In this document: positions 52,331-64,000 of the stretch, in pieces
Layout: every line of letters starts with the position of its first letter
Position numbering within the stretch: the first letter of the stretch is position 1
Assembly: GCA_033063855.1 (NCBI GenBank)
Contig: CP093829.1
Coordinates: 2,242,243-2,306,242 of the forward strand
Direction of reading: 5' to 3'
DNA length: 64,000 bases
Source of the DNA: Smittia aterrima
Lineage: Eukaryota > Arthropoda > Insecta > Diptera > Chironomidae
The notes under the pieces: model-generated
What the model was told of the DNA's origin: nothing
Databases searched by the model: none
The model's input: only the letters and a program-made list of their open reading frames with translations
Translations under genes and position numbers: made by a program

Positions 52331-53617
52331 ATGACCAACGATTTCAACATAGCGAGTGCACCATTTTCATCGAGCTACGCACCAGCAAATTACAGAAGCG
52401 CTGACATGTTCGGAGGCAATTTTCCCATCCAAACTCCATCAGGTACTCTAAAGATCAGTCTTATCTTATCTCAAATAGCTAACAAATCTTATTAATCTTT
52501 TTAGGCATTGTACACTCGACACAGTCAAACATTTCGCCACCGCTACCGCCTCGACCTAATAACATGCTTCAATCTTCGTCTCAAATGTACTCGCCGTATG
52601 GAAACAGCTACGGATATGGATCATCTTTTGGAAATAGCTTCGGTGGAATGGGATATGGATCTTCTTTCGGTGGAATGGGAGGAATGGGGGGTTATGGTTC
52701 TTACGGAGGATTCGGCGGAGGTTTTCGACATGGCTTTGGAAATAATCCACTTGACCCAGAGACAAGATTTATTCAAATGGCAGAAGAGAGTTCTCGATCT
52801 GCATTTCAAAGCATAGAACAAGTTGTTTCAACAATCGGGAATATTGCAACAATGCTCGACTCAACGTACTTCGCCCTAACAAGTTCATTCCGTGCAATTC
52901 TCGGCTTAGCCGCAAACTTCTCTCAAATGAGAGGATTCCTGACGAGATTCTTCTCAACCTTCACAATTTTCCGATCAATCATTTGGCTGTATAAAAAATT
53001 GCTGTACATGGCTGGGCTTTCAAAATCCAATCCAACAACTATGGTGAACTTGAATGAAGCATTCAAGGACGCAGAGAATGTAAACTCGACTGACTTCTTC
53101 AACACTCCAGCTCAACAAGGCAGTTCAGGTTTACCAATGGTTTTGTTCCTGGCCTTCGTCTTCTCAGCGCCATATCTGATCATGAAACTTTTCGGGTCGC
53201 TGACAAACTCTTCAATCGTCGATCAAAGTAAGTTCATTAAACTTAATCGATTGAAATTGTTTATTAAACTTTTCATTTTGAACAGCTAAAAATCCATCAG
53301 CATGGCAGAACTCAGTTGATGCCACTGTTCTTTACAACTTCAACGGTGAAAATCAATCAGAGTTGTCAGTGAAGGCAGGGCAACAAATCAAAATCGCGCC
53401 GAAAGAAGTTCAACAAATGAATCGTTTGCTTTCAACAAATTGGCTTCTAGCGACGTCTGATGGGAGGAACGTTGGGTTGGTGCCCATAAATTACGTGAAA
53501 AGGCTCGAAGTTAGTCAATTGCCCGCGGGGGAAACGAGCGACGTAACGATGGATCCTTTGCTAATCAAAGATGATTCAGCGACTGTTAAAGACGACGTCG
53601 CACATGTTGAAATGTAA
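52331..53617 (+). CDS. Pex13: Peroxisomal import factor peroxin 13
   Basis: Peroxisomal membrane protein of the docking/translocation machinery for matrix proteins. It contacts PEX14 and the cargo receptor PEX5. Exons: 52331-52442, 52505-53227, 53286-53617, giving 388 residues. The N-terminus has PPLPPRPNNM, then a Tyr/Phe-Gly-rich low-complexity stretch from about residue 66 to 117 (for example SYGYGSSFGNSFGGMGYGSS), a feature of metazoan and yeast PEX13. An amphipathic middle region with IWLYKKLLYMAGL and a hydrophobic segment LPMVLFLAFVFSAPYLIMKL (about 245-264) follow. The SH3 domain spans about 288-352 (ATVLYNFNGENQSELSVKAG to VGLVPINYVKRLE), with the ALYDF-type start and the P-x-N-Y motif. 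A short acidic tail ends in HVEM. AATAAA at 53701. Confidence 0.95.
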
Positions 53618-55842
53618 ATCATTCCGTAAATTTTTTTTATTAATTTTTTAACAAAACAAATTTTCTTGTTTGTTGGTTTTTCTTGCGCAATTTCCTCCGG
53701 AATAAATGAAATCGATGAAAAACCTTGTTTTGGGTGATGTTGAAAATGCTTTTTTAATAAACAAATTAAAATCTGAAAATTCCTCTTTTAATGTGATATC
53801 GAGTTCGAGATTCTCTTCCAAAAAGTTTTTCTCTTTTGCTTCTTAGAGTTAATCATTTCAAGTGATTCATATGCGAGGGTGGGCCGCATGCGAGCAGCTG
53901 TCAATACTTGAATTAGTTTGAAGAGTCAGACTTGATGAGATTAAACGATTTGGAAAGAAAAGTGTTTCGCGAGTTTCAAGGAAGACTTCAACATGATGCA
54001 CAATTTACTTTTATCTCAAAGACGTCTATCAATCTGTTTAAGTGAAGAGAATCTATTTAATTGTGTGAAATTCTTGACATCGAATCAAGACGGACGGAGG
54101 ACACTTTGCACTAATTGCTTGTGCATTTTTCGCTCATGAATCTTTTGTCTTCTGCCGCAAAGCTGACACTCGACTGTGAATTGTGAGTTGTGAAGATCCG
54201 ACTTCACGGCTCTTGATAACGAATAGAAAACTAAGCTATTTTCCCTCTATCGACTGAGAAACTTATTGCAATTTTATTCTAAGCAAAGGCCAAGAAAGTT
54301 TTTTATTCATGCTCAAGATTTTGAATTTGATGAAACTGCATCTCGACAAACGAACAAGAAAAACGAAATTTCCGCATGATACATTTTATTTTGGCGGTTA
54401 GTCAAAGAATGCCTAATAGTTGAAGACTGTTCAGCGAGGTCTTATTTGCTACGTCTTCACTTTATGATTATGCTGCAGAACGAGAACGATCCAATGAAAG
54501 TTTCACAAATGTTTTTGGAGGAAGATTTGTTTTGCGCAATAAAGTTGTTCATTTCCCCATTAAAACCACGACAATCTCATCGCTTACTCGGTTTCCTACG
54601 CCAGAAATGGATTAATGAGAAGACAAGCTTTCATCAAGAATTTATGGATTGAGTTTTAATTAAAACTCTGAGAGCGTTTTCGTGGATGATTTACAATGTG
54701 TTAATGAGCTTTTTATTACGGCGGACTATTGATGAGACCTTGGGATACTTCAAACAGACAATGTTTCGCGGACATTATAAATTAAGTTATAATAAAAGTT
54801 CAAAAACAGAAGCTGTGGAAATAATTTTAATCGGATCTAATGGAATTACAGTCACTTTTAAGGTTTTTTTTTCCCTTCCGCTCTTGCCGGAAAATTTCTT
54901 TCGCTCTTTTTTGCTCGTCATCTTCTTCTTCTACCTTCGCCGCTTTCCCATAGAAAATATTAAAAAAAAAATCAACAGGTATCCAAGATCAGGGAAGAGA
55001 GAGAGAGTGAAACAAAGAAACAGAAGAAGGAATTGGCGAAATTCATCACCGATCGCTGAGAAGTGAAAACTATTTTTAAACGAGGGAAAGTATGTTTTAC
55101 AATCCCAATTAATTAAAAGATGAATTTCGCATTGTTGATGTATGAGGAGGCGAAGAAATTCTGGGGATTGTTCTCTCTTTCATTGCTTTCTCGTGTAACT
55201 TGAGTCTTATTTTTGTCGCAATATTTTTTTTTTCTTCTCGCAATTAGACATCATTTCAAAGTGAGAGCGATTCAAAATTAGATTTTAATTGATAAGCAAT
55301 CCTTTTCGAACGAAAAATTGGAGAGCACTTGGATCGACTGCGACTGAAAGACCGTGAGAGAGAGGACGAGAGTGGAAAAGCGAGAAAAACTCTCGCAGCA
55401 CGAGAAGGAAAATCACGCTGTAGGATTTTTTCATTGCTTAGCAGCTAATACACATTTTTAGTTTCAGTATTTTACGATCCGTTGTGAAGAGCGAACAAGT
55501 AATTTAAAAGGAAAATTTAAAAGTTTCTTCTTTTTATAAAATTTTTCTTTTACACTTTGCTTAGAAGCGCGATTGAAGTTTGATTTCCGCGACTTTTCCT
55601 GTTTCGTGAAATTAAAAAGTATGAAATTAAATTTGTCATCGCTCATAAAATAAAATTGTCTGTGAAGCTCACGCGTCTTTACGATCATCGACTACGAAAA
55701 TAAAGCTGTTAACATCGAAAACTAATTTATGAATATATTTTTCCAGGCAAGAAGCTAAAGTGAATTTTGTGATCTGCCCCGAACGAAAAGTTCTGTGAAG
55801 TTTAATTTAGTGGAAGAAAGAAAAAACAAGTCAATCGAAGAA
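53618..55842. other. Spacer between PEX13 and the SCP gene
   Basis: Contains the PEX13 3' end (AATAAA at 53701-53706). Near 55740 a TTTTTCCAG acceptor-like site could precede the 5' UTR of the SCP gene, with upstream UTR exons in the purine-rich GAGAGA area around 55000-55400. I see no separate gene. Confidence 0.4.
53701..53706 (+). terminator. Poly(A) signal, PEX13
   Basis: AATAAA 84 bases after the stop codon, the first canonical signal. Confidence 0.65.
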
Positions 55843-58779
55843 ATGTCAACCGATACTTACTCATGGGATTCAAGAATCGCTTTTGTTGTTCGATACATGT
55901 ATGGTAAGTTGTGAAGGAGAGCTTAATGAAGGCCGCGACCCCCCACACTTGCCACAATTGTTACTTCGGAAAAAGAATTTTTATTGAAGAGATATTCACT
56001 CACGAGAAGGAAAATTTCTTTCGCCGAGAAGAAAAAGCCTCTTTTGTTTACAACTTTGAATGCTTGTTGAGTCTTCATTGTCGAAAGATTTCCTCGTTTC
56101 CATTTGAATTATTATTCTCTGCAATTTGAAACATTCTCGCTGCGCGTCATTGAAGCGCTTCTCGCTTCGAGACTCGTTGTGGTGATTGCTCTTTGCTTGA
56201 ATAATTCGTATTGAAAAATAAAAATTCGAAACTATTTTTCTTCTCACGTCGTTTGCCTCTTCAAATGGCATTTTTAAAATTGTCGATTCGTCCTCAGATA
56301 TCGATAACAATGGATTCCTCGATCAAAAGGATTTCGATTGCATGGGTATGTGTCCATTGGAATGCTAAATAAATACCGAAAATAATTTTATTCTTCTCTC
56401 GTGGTTCTCGTTGAACAGCTTTAAGAGCAACAATCATTGAAGGAAAGGGTGACTGCAACCTTTCGAAACTCGCCGAGTTCCAGCACATCATGCGAAGCCT
56501 GTGGGAAGAGCTCTCAGAACTTGCTGATTTTGACAAGGTTTGTATTAATTTCATATGGAAAATTTTTGGCGTGGGTGGGGAGATCATATTACGTTACATC
56601 ATTTTTCAATTACGACAAGTCGTTTTAAAGTACGAGAAGAAATGTGTCCATTTGTTTGACACATCAATTGATAGCTGTTACACATTCCTCCATCAAAATA
56701 CAAGTTAACGTAACCTTTTTCTCTCATTCAGGATGGAATGATTACAACAGACGAATTTAAGGTAAATCCGAGCTTATCACAATGTAACTTTGTTTAATAC
56801 TTTTCCTTGTTATCAGGAAGCAGTTAGGAAGACGTGTGTTGGCAAGAAGTACGGAGATTTCCCACAAGTGAGTCTGTCTATCGACCTTAAAGTTAATTTA
56901 TTTCTTGATGGCAAAAATAAGTGAGCTTCGCCCTAGACATAAATTCGGTCCGCCTCAAGTTGCAGCAACTTATTTTATTATTAAAGCTGAAATTCTTCTT
57001 AAAATTTGAAACAATGAAAAAGATATTTTGCAACTCTTGGCAAACAAATTAAGCAGCGACGATGAAATGTGTGAAGTCAAAAATCCTTTTCGACTGCCTG
57101 TCGTGCAATTGAGGAATGTTTCCCTTTCGACTTTAACTCTTGCATCGTCTCGACTTTCTTTTATTCGAGATGTGGTGTGTTTGAGTTAATAATTACGCTT
57201 GATCGCGATAATTTGAAGATTGAGATTTTTAATTGCTGTCAGTGCGAAGAAATTAAACTCTCGAGCAATGTAATTCTATAAATAATCATCATCAGTCATT
57301 TTCACCGAAGTAATATGAAACGTTGCGGCTTCATCATTCGTAACCAACATAAATGCCGAATCAAATTAAATGTTGATTAATTTCTTATGTCAAAGGGGAA
57401 ATATATTCAATGAAAATTGATCGTGATATTCAATAGGGAATCAGACAACTTTATGGTTCCTTCCTTCCGAGTCTAATTTATTTATTCCTTTTACAGGCCA
57501 TGCGGGCATTCATCGAAGCCAACTTCAAAATGATGGATGTCAATACTGACGGCGTTATTGGACTTGAAGAGTTCCGTTACAACTGCATACAAAGGCTTGC
57601 ATGTGATGACATTAAGATCGTCGACGAGGCCTTCAGTCAATTATTGAACGTGAGTTTGAATCGTGATAAAGTTTTCGCTTCTCAATTGGAAAAGTTTTTG
57701 CACTCCGCCCGCGATTGTTCTCATTTAACTTGGAAGTTTTAGAATGCATTTTAGTAAAAGACACGAAATCTTTAGTTTGAGATATAAATAGCTGTCGAGG
57801 ACTTAAATTCCCTAAACGCTTGAGTTAGAATGAATTTAAGAAGCTCTCGTCAACACTCACGTTTCAAGGAATATTTAATTAAACTATTAGACCAACATAA
57901 ATTATTCGTCTGCTAAGCAAAAGGAAGACGGATTGTTACTGTGTTTCTTCGTTTCTCGCTTCATTAACGACGACTGCTGATGCTATTCAGATGTAAACCA
58001 ATCACAAACAGCAAGCAGCGAACTTTTCTATATTTTTTTTTATTTTATTTGTTTCTCTCGAGAAAGTGATTGTGGCGAGGATGCTCTGCTTTCTAGCTCG
58101 ACACAATTAAGGAAGTTAGAGATGTGTTTACACAAAAGCAAAATTATTTAATATTATTCAGCCTCGTAAAATATTTTAATTGGAATTAATTTGCATTAAA
58201 CCCTCGTAAACAAAGTTAAAGCTCGACGTAGTCGTCTAATAACTTACAGTTCTTAATATCTCGAAGCGACTCTTAAACTGCACTTGAACTCACTTACCAA
58301 GCGAGACAACGATTACCGCATGAAGCGAGATCAAACAGAAAATTTCCTCATCGTCGTTCTTTCAATGAAACATATTCCGCCTTTGATTATTCATCCGCGA
58401 CGAAAAGCGAAGTAGAAACAAACATCGTCATCGTATTACCTGTTGAAACCTGCCGCCCTTTTTTTATTTTACTTCAATTTATCTTTTTATTTTTCCCACG
58501 ACTTTTGTAAATAATGTCAAGACTCATCAAACACAAAAAGTCCTCACATTTTCATGTGAGATGAAAGCTTCTCGATTGCTTATTCCCTTTTGCATAAATA
58601 ATTTACTCAAATGTCAATCATTTTCCTTTTTCGAATTTTTATTTCGTTTACAGGACAACGACAAAATTGTTGGTGGACTTACGCTGGAGCGTTATCAGGA
58701 TCTCTACGGCGACTTCCTTGGCAACACTGAAAGAAACCCAGGATGCTTCTTGTTCGGACCACTTAGCGCTGAAGAATAA
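55843..58779 (+). CDS. Scp: Sarcoplasmic calcium-binding protein
   Basis: Invertebrate muscle EF-hand calcium buffer of the SCP family. Exons: 55843-55903, 56298-56345, 56419-56537, 56732-56761, 56817-56867, 57497-57649, 58654-58779, giving 195 residues, the family norm. EF-hand 1 (DIDNNGFLDQKDF) is canonical. EF-hand 2 (EGKGDCNLSKLAEF) has lost ligands. EF-hand 3 (DFDKDGMITTDEF) and EF-hand 4 (DVNTDGVIGLEEF) are canonical. The final one (DNDKIVGGLTLERY) is degenerate in its loop spacing. The last residues, NPGCFLFGPL, are a typical SCP C-terminus. Exon 4 is only 30 bases. The last two introns are long for this window (629 and 1,004 bases), and nothing else is seen in them. The many short exons are normal for this family. 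Confidence 0.94.
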
Positions 58780-59722
58780 GTTCGTCAACTAATATAAAGC
58801 TCGCTAGTCTATCAACGAATGTCTGCTGTTTTGTTTTGCAAATGAGAAAAAAGAGATTATTGTAATCTCACAAAAGAGGATTTTTAATTATTTCAAGAGG
58901 AAAATTAAATTTGTTTGCGGCTTTCACTTTTGAGTTGTGCTTCGTTTTAATTAAGTTAATGAAATGGAACTGCTTGTGCATACGAAATAGTTTTAAATGG
59001 CTTAAAAAAAATTGCTTTCCGGTCGTTAAAAAATGTTTAGAAAATCGAGAAAAAATATTAGCCCCACCTTCCTCCGGTTGAGACTTCAGAGAAAAGATGA
59101 AGATATTTAAACTTTTTGAGATGAGAAAAAAAAATATTTAATCGCTAATATATCAAATATCATTGTATAATCTTATGAAACTTAATTTTCTTTTTTGTGT
59201 GGCTTGTGCAAAAGTTAGTATTTCTCTCGCAATCATCAATTTAAATGCTAAGTAAGCTTGATAAGTTCTTTAAGCAACGAAAATACTTTAAGCCACTAAG
59301 GTTTCTGTTCCTGTTTAAAGTGTTATTTATGATAAGAACTTTTGACTCCTTCCACCCACTTTCTTTTGCCCTTGAGGATCTAACGAGACAACTTTCATTA
59401 CAAATATTTTCCGACTTTTGCTTTCAATTTTCTTTCGAGTTTATAAAAACCTTTGACGAGATCTCCGTTCACAAAAGAAAAACATGTTCGCGTTACCGAT
59501 TTAATGTTGAATAATAAAGATGGAGATGAACAACTTTTCTCCCGAAACCAAAAAGGATTCTTCTTTCCATTTATCGTCGCAAATAGTTCGTGGAACGCCT
59601 TGTGCCAGCATAGCTCGAAGACACAGACAGTTTAACATAAAATATTCAAAAGCATGAAAATAAAATGCTTTTGGGCCTCAGACTTTTGCTCACTTTCTTA
59701 ATCAAAACAAAAACAAGAGAAA
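58780..59722. other. Spacer between SCP and the COMM-domain gene
   Basis: Holds the SCP 3' UTR and the COMMD promoter. I found no recognisable gene; the frames 59245-59514 and 59453-59635 have no motif. Confidence 0.4.
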
Positions 59723-60261
59723 ATGGATCGAATTCAGACGATTAAAAATCGAGATGAGCTTTTAGCTGTAAGTTGATTCCTCAGAAAATATGTTCGACGA
59801 TTAATTGATTTTATTTCAAGCTTCTTCACCTCGCAATTGATCGAATTTATAAAGAAGAAGTTTCATCAAAAAAGTTTTCACCGGAAGAGCTCGATTCAAT
59901 TGCAAAGATCTTTATGGATTATTGTTCAAACCAGCTGACGAAAGCAGAGTTACTCGAATATTTTCCTGTTGACGATGATCTGAAGGAATGCATTTTCAAA
60001 GCAATTGAAGTAAGAAAGCCGCAAGTCTGCCAACATCTCGTGAAGGTTCACAATTCGTCTCACGGACTTTTAATGAAGTCATTTGATTGGGATCTGAAAT
60101 TTATTATTGGAAACTCATCGCTATCGTCGTTTAAAGAACAAAGAGCAACACTTACGATGAAGTGTCAGAAAGGAAAAGAAACAGAAAATGTTTCGGTAGA
60201 GATGAACAGTGAAATGCTCGACAAACTTATCCTCGAACTTGAAAACCATTCCAATTCGTAA
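59723..60261 (+). CDS. COMM-domain protein, COMMD8-like
   Basis: Small adaptor of the COMMD family, subunits of the Commander complex that recycles membrane proteins with the CCC and retriever assemblies. Two exons, 59723-59767 and 59821-60261, give 161 residues. The helical N-terminal part starts LLHLAIDRIYKEEV. The C-terminal COMM domain runs from about residue 97, with KSFDWDLKFIIGNSSLSSF, the central TLTMKCQKG strand and the closing VEMNSEMLDKLILELE helix. The Trp in FDWDLK and the ending resemble COMMD8 best, but other COMMD members are possible. Its stop lies 71 bases from the stop of the convergent ABCF1 gene. Confidence 0.85.
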
Positions 60262-60268
60262 TTCTTGT

Positions 60269-60274
60269 TTTATT
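60269..60274 (-). terminator. Poly(A) signal, ABCF1
   Basis: AATAAA on the minus strand, about 59 bases past the ABCF1 stop. Cleavage downstream would place the ABCF1 mRNA end inside the last codons of the convergent COMMD gene. Confidence 0.6.
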
Positions 60275-60286
60275 CAGAATTTTGAG

Positions 60287-60292
60287 ATTAAA
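60287..60292 (+). terminator. Poly(A) signal, COMMD-like gene
   Basis: ATTAAA 26 bases after the stop codon. The transcript would end near 60305-60320, antisense to the ABCF1 3' UTR. Confidence 0.5.
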
Positions 60293-60332
60293 TAACAAAA
60301 CATTTTTAAATTAAAGAATAACCGGACTCATT

Positions 60333-62909
60333 TTACTGCTGAACACTCGCGTTTGCTGATATCGACGGATTGTTGATAATTTCACCCAAAGAATCCAAAA
60401 CTTCTTTTCGATAATCATCGAAATCTCCATCAACTTCGTTTATCGTTTGATCCTCAATGACGTACAGCGCGCAGTTGGTTTCTCTGATAAGTCGTTCGTC
60501 GTGGGAAACAATGATTACTCCGCCTTTGTAGTCGTTGATAGCATCAGCGAGGGCGTCAATCGACTCAATATCCAAATTGTTTGTAGGTTCGTCAAGAATC
60601 AATACATCAGGCGCTCCAAGGCACAGCTCAGCTAGAGCGACACGAGCTTTCTGACCACCAGAAAGATCCTTCATTTTGATTGTATGTGCGTGACTGGCGA
60701 GTCCGAATGTTCCCAACTGTTTTCGTGCTTTCTCGTAAGGCAAATTGAACAATCTCATTAAATATTCCGACGGAGTCTCTTCGGCGGTCAAATGTTCTCC
60801 TGAATGCTGATCGAAACGTCCGATGTGCAATCTGTAATTCTTTCTCTGTTCTCCGATTTTCGGTTCTATATCGCCAACGAGAAGCTTCAAGAATGTAGAT
60901 TTGCCAACACCGTTTGGTCCGACGATTGCAATTCTAGTTGACAAATCGATACCAAAGTCCACATTGACGAACAATGGTTTATGTCCCTCGAAATTGAATG
61001 TTGTGTTGATAAGTCCGAGAATTGGAGGCTGAAGTGGTGGCGGATCAGGGAAGTTGAACTTGACGATGTAATCTTTAGGCCTGGCTAACAACTCCGTTGG
61101 TTTATCATCATCCAAGTCTTCCTTCTGTGACTTGCCTCGACCCTTCTCAATCTTCTTCGATAAATTATCTTTCGTCTTCTTCTCAGCAGACCTCTTCGAT
61201 TGACCAGACGCTTTCAGTTCCTTAATTCGTTTCTCTTGCTTCTCGTAATCCTTAATCATTTCTCGACGCTTCTGAACAAACATTTTCTTGAACATGGAAT
61301 AGTTTCCTTTGTAGTAATAAAGTTTCTTGTTATCAAGATGAATGATTTCGTTGCAAACGTTGTCCAAGAAACTCTGGTCGTGAGAAACTATAAGAAGTGT
61401 CTTCTTCCAGCCTTGCAAGTAACTAAAATAAATTAGAAAGAGTTTAGAAATGATTCAAAAACAGTAACGAATCAACTCACTTGTCCAACCAAATGACAGC
61501 ATTCAAATCAAGATGGTTCGTAGGTTCATCAAGCAATAACAGAGTTGGTTCAATAAACAGAGCTCTCGCGAGCGACACACGCATTCTCCAGCCACCAGAA
61601 AAGTTCTTCGTTGCTCTATCTTGCATAGATTTGGAGAATCCCAAACCAGCTAAAATTCTTCTTGCTCGGGGTTCTGCTGAATCCGCTCCGATAGCTTTCA
61701 ATTCAGCATAAACTTCACTCAATCGTTCCTGGAGTTTTAAGTTGCCGTCTTCAATGTCAGTTTCAAGTTTTTTGGCTTCATCGAGAAGTGTAGTGCGCTT
61801 GACATCAGCTTTCAACACTGTGTCAACAGCAGAGTTATCATCAGCGACAACTTCTTGTTCACACAGCAGGACATCAATGTTGGGAGGAATATCAAAAGCT
61901 CTATTCGCTAAATGACGCAGCAGAGTTGTCTTTCCGTGACCGTTCGGGCCCACGAATCCATAGCGACGTCCTTGAGCGATTAACAGATTTGCGTTGACAA
62001 ACAAATCGTTACCCTTTGCCGAAATTGTGAAGTTTTCTACTTTGATGTCAACGGCATGCTCGAGAGCTGCTTTTTGTCCACTAGTTTTGTAAGCCTGAGA
62101 CATTGTGAAATTAGAGTCAAGATCAGACGCTCCTTGGCCACCTTTCTTCAACAGAGCTTCTTGTTGCTTCTCATACTCTTCCTTCTTTTTCTGTTTCTTG
62201 ATTTCTTTGTTGGTGACTCGCTTTCCTGCATCATCTAACTTTGTTTCTGCTAGTTTTGATTCGATTTCATCAACAGCTGGATCTGACTTTTTCGGTTCTT
62301 CTTCGACAACTTCATCTTCTTCTGGCTCGGGAACGAATTCAACTTTTTTCTTGCTCTTTTTTTCAGATTTCACTGGAACTGGAATTTCTTCTGGAACCTC
62401 CTCGGGTTCACTTTCAGACAAAGGCGTAAGGTCTGCGTCATCATCATCTTCCGATTCTTGTTTTTTGGCTTTTGACTTTTTCTTCGATTTCAGTGCTGGT
62501 TTCTTGATTGGCACGTCTTCATCTTCGGAAGCATCAAGATTTAACAGATCCTTCTCCTTCTCGTCTTCACTGCCCCACTCATCTGTCTTCTTCTTATTAG
62601 CTTTCTTTTTTGACTTTTGAACAGGTTTCGGCTGATCGCTGGTTGCTTCAACTTTCACATTTTTAGGAGCTTCGTCCTCGCTGTCACTGCAAATACATTT
62701 TGTTAATTAAATTTATTTTAGAAACGTTGGCAATCTCACCTGGCAGCCTTTTTGCCTTTCTTCTTTTTTGAAGATTTCGATGAAACTTTCTCGACGTTTT
62801 CAGCTTCAGCCCGAGAAGCTTTCGATCTGCTTTTGCTGTCAATTGATTGCTCGCTCTCCAAGTCACTATCGAAGTCCTTGTTCTTCTTTCCTTTGCTTTT
62901 CTTTGACAT
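60333..62909 (-). CDS. ABCF1: ABCF1, ribosome-associated ABC ATPase
   Basis: Soluble ABC protein of subfamily F that binds ribosomes and eIF2 and promotes translation initiation. It has no membrane segments. Minus-strand exons: 62740-62909, 61481-62686, 60333-61422, giving 821 residues (human ABCF1 has 845). Residues 1 to about 260 are a highly charged Lys/Glu/Ser region, characteristic of ABCF1 as opposed to ABCF2/3. Nucleotide-binding domain 1 has Walker [11 protein letters not shown], signature [15 protein letters not shown], Walker [13 protein letters not shown] and the switch [14 protein letters not shown] coiled linker follows, rich in [23 protein letters not shown] sequence. Domain 2 has [36 protein letters not shown] and [10 protein letters not shown]. 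All catalytic motifs are intact. It shares a 150-bp start-to-start region with WDFY2. Confidence 0.96.
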
Positions 62910-63059
62910 TTTATTATTATTTTAAGTTTTTCACGATTTGATGAAACTTTACACGTGAAGCAAACTGGTCGAGAGAGCAACACACAAAAGTAAGCGACGA
63001 GACTGCAACAAAGCAAACCTCTGTAACTTAAACTTCTCAATCAAAAACTTTTTTTTGCA
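62910..63059. promoter_or_regulatory. Compact ABCF1/WDFY2 bidirectional promoter
   Basis: Only 150 bases separate the two start codons, so both 5' UTRs and core promoters must fit here or overlap the coding regions. No TATA box is obvious, in keeping with housekeeping promoters. Confidence 0.6.
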
Positions 63060-64000
63060 ATGACGACTGAAATTAAACCGTCGAGTGGAAGAAACGACAA
63101 GTTCAGTACAAGCAGAAAGGCGGAACTGCTTAACAAGATCGATGGCATACCCGACGACATAAACGCAGCGATTTTCATCGAGAATGAATCAATTATCAGT
63201 ATTTCTGACGACAAGTAACATTTGCAAAGTTTTCTTTTTACTTTATTCGCTTATCATCTGCAATTCTAATTCCAGAACCATCCGAGTTTGGTTGAAGCGC
63301 GATTCAGGAACATACTGGCCAAGTATCGTCAACTTTATGCCTTCTCAATGCACTTCTGTCGGTGGGTTTAATTTAATTACTTTCTTCGTGATTCATCAAT
63401 TGCGCTGATTTTTTTACGATCGTTCAGATTATGTACCCGAGACGCGAACGCTTTTCATTGGTCAAGAGAATGGAACAATTTCACAGTTTCTATTATCGGA
63501 AGATTGCAACAGACTAACTCCAATTAAAGAGTATCTCGCTCACAACGGTCGAATCACGGGAATTATCTTTGCGAAAAACAGCGGATGGATCTTGTCGTGT
63601 GCTCGTGACAAGACTTTTGCTGCTCACTGTATCGAAACGGGAAACAAAATTGGTGGCTATACATTCGAAGCATGGTGTACAGCGATGAGGTTTGATGCAC
63701 TCTCCAAACATGTCTTCATTGGTGATTTTGCTGGACAAATTACAATGCTTAAGCTTCAGCAATCGGGGGCAAGCCTCGTAACAGTCCTTAAAGGACACAC
63801 AGCAAGTGTTCGATCTTTATTGTGGTCAGAAGGTCCACAATTGCTATTCAGTGGAAGTGCTGATAATTCTGTGATCGTGTGGGACTTAGGCGGTCGCAGA
63901 GGAACGACCTATGAGCTGCAAGGCCATCAGAATAAGGTCTCAGCTTTAGGCTACGCTAAGAACTCCCAGGAATTGATAAGTGCTGGAGAGGACAGTGTCA
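63060..64000 (+). CDS. Wdfy2: WDFY2, WD-repeat and FYVE protein (5' part)
   Basis: Early-endosome protein with seven WD repeats and a FYVE finger that binds PI3P, linked to Akt signalling and endosomal transport. The gene runs off the window end. Exons seen: 63060-63214, 63276-63361, 63428 to beyond 64000, about 271 residues. Signatures: [40 protein letters not shown], the WD-repeat cores [20 protein letters not shown] and [10 protein letters not shown], then [11 protein letters not shown]. The early FYVE-interrupted repeat architecture cannot be checked because the FYVE domain should lie beyond 64000. The start ATG (63060) follows a poly-T tract and begins the conserved [13 protein letters not shown] region. 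Confidence 0.92.

Noticed and set aside
62105..62620. 171-codon Ser-rich plus-strand frame
   Set aside because: Antisense shadow of the Lys/Glu/Asp-rich N-terminal region of ABCF1.

Overview
This is a eukaryotic nuclear window. The AT-rich base composition, short spliceosomal introns and gene content point to an insect, most likely a dipteran. A nematoceran fly (for example a non-biting midge) is my best guess, from compact introns plus a fly-like gene set, but the species is not proven by the sequence.

The window has two halves. Positions 1 to about 28.7 kb are gene-poor and rearranged. The only genes I can support there are two copies of a RasGEF1-family Ras/Rap exchange factor, facing away from each other (3.77-9.12 kb on the minus strand, 16.77-20.40 kb on the plus strand). 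Exons 2-10 and their introns are almost identical over about 3.08 kb without a single gap, while the sequence just outside is clearly diverged. Three further inverted repeat pairs lie around them (1-256 with 21490-21749; 11541-11885 with 21986-22373; 12690-13828 with 25433-26580), in an order that no single inversion explains. A Helitron remnant lies at 1.2-1.45 kb. The rest of this half shows no convincing gene.

Positions 28.7 to 64 kb are gene-dense: a secreted serpin with an unusual internal insert (28.8-30.9 kb, +); an acyl-protein thioesterase (31.7-32.6 kb, -); the giant bridge-like lipid transfer protein tweek/BLTP1 (33.4-51.2 kb, -, 13 exons, about 5,002 residues); an intronless protoporphyrinogen oxidase gene nested antisense inside a tweek intron (37.4-38.7 kb, +); peroxin PEX13 (52.3-53.6 kb, +); a sarcoplasmic calcium-binding protein (55.8-58.8 kb, +); a COMM-domain protein resembling COMMD8 (59.7-60.3 kb, +); ABCF1 (60.3-62.9 kb, -); and the 5' part of WDFY2 (63.06 kb to the window end, +).

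These neighbours are mostly housekeeping and membrane-trafficking genes without an obvious shared pathway, as is usual in insect genomes. Local architecture is the interesting part: tail-to-tail COMMD8/ABCF1 with overlapping 3' ends, head-to-head ABCF1/WDFY2 with 150 bp between start codons, head-to-head tweek/PEX13, and PPOX packed into an intron. Exon models were built by hand from reading frame, splice consensus and family similarity. The model lengths of the complete genes are all multiples of three. I found no previously undescribed multi-gene system; the strongest unusual signals are the homogenised RasGEF1 pair and the serpin insert.
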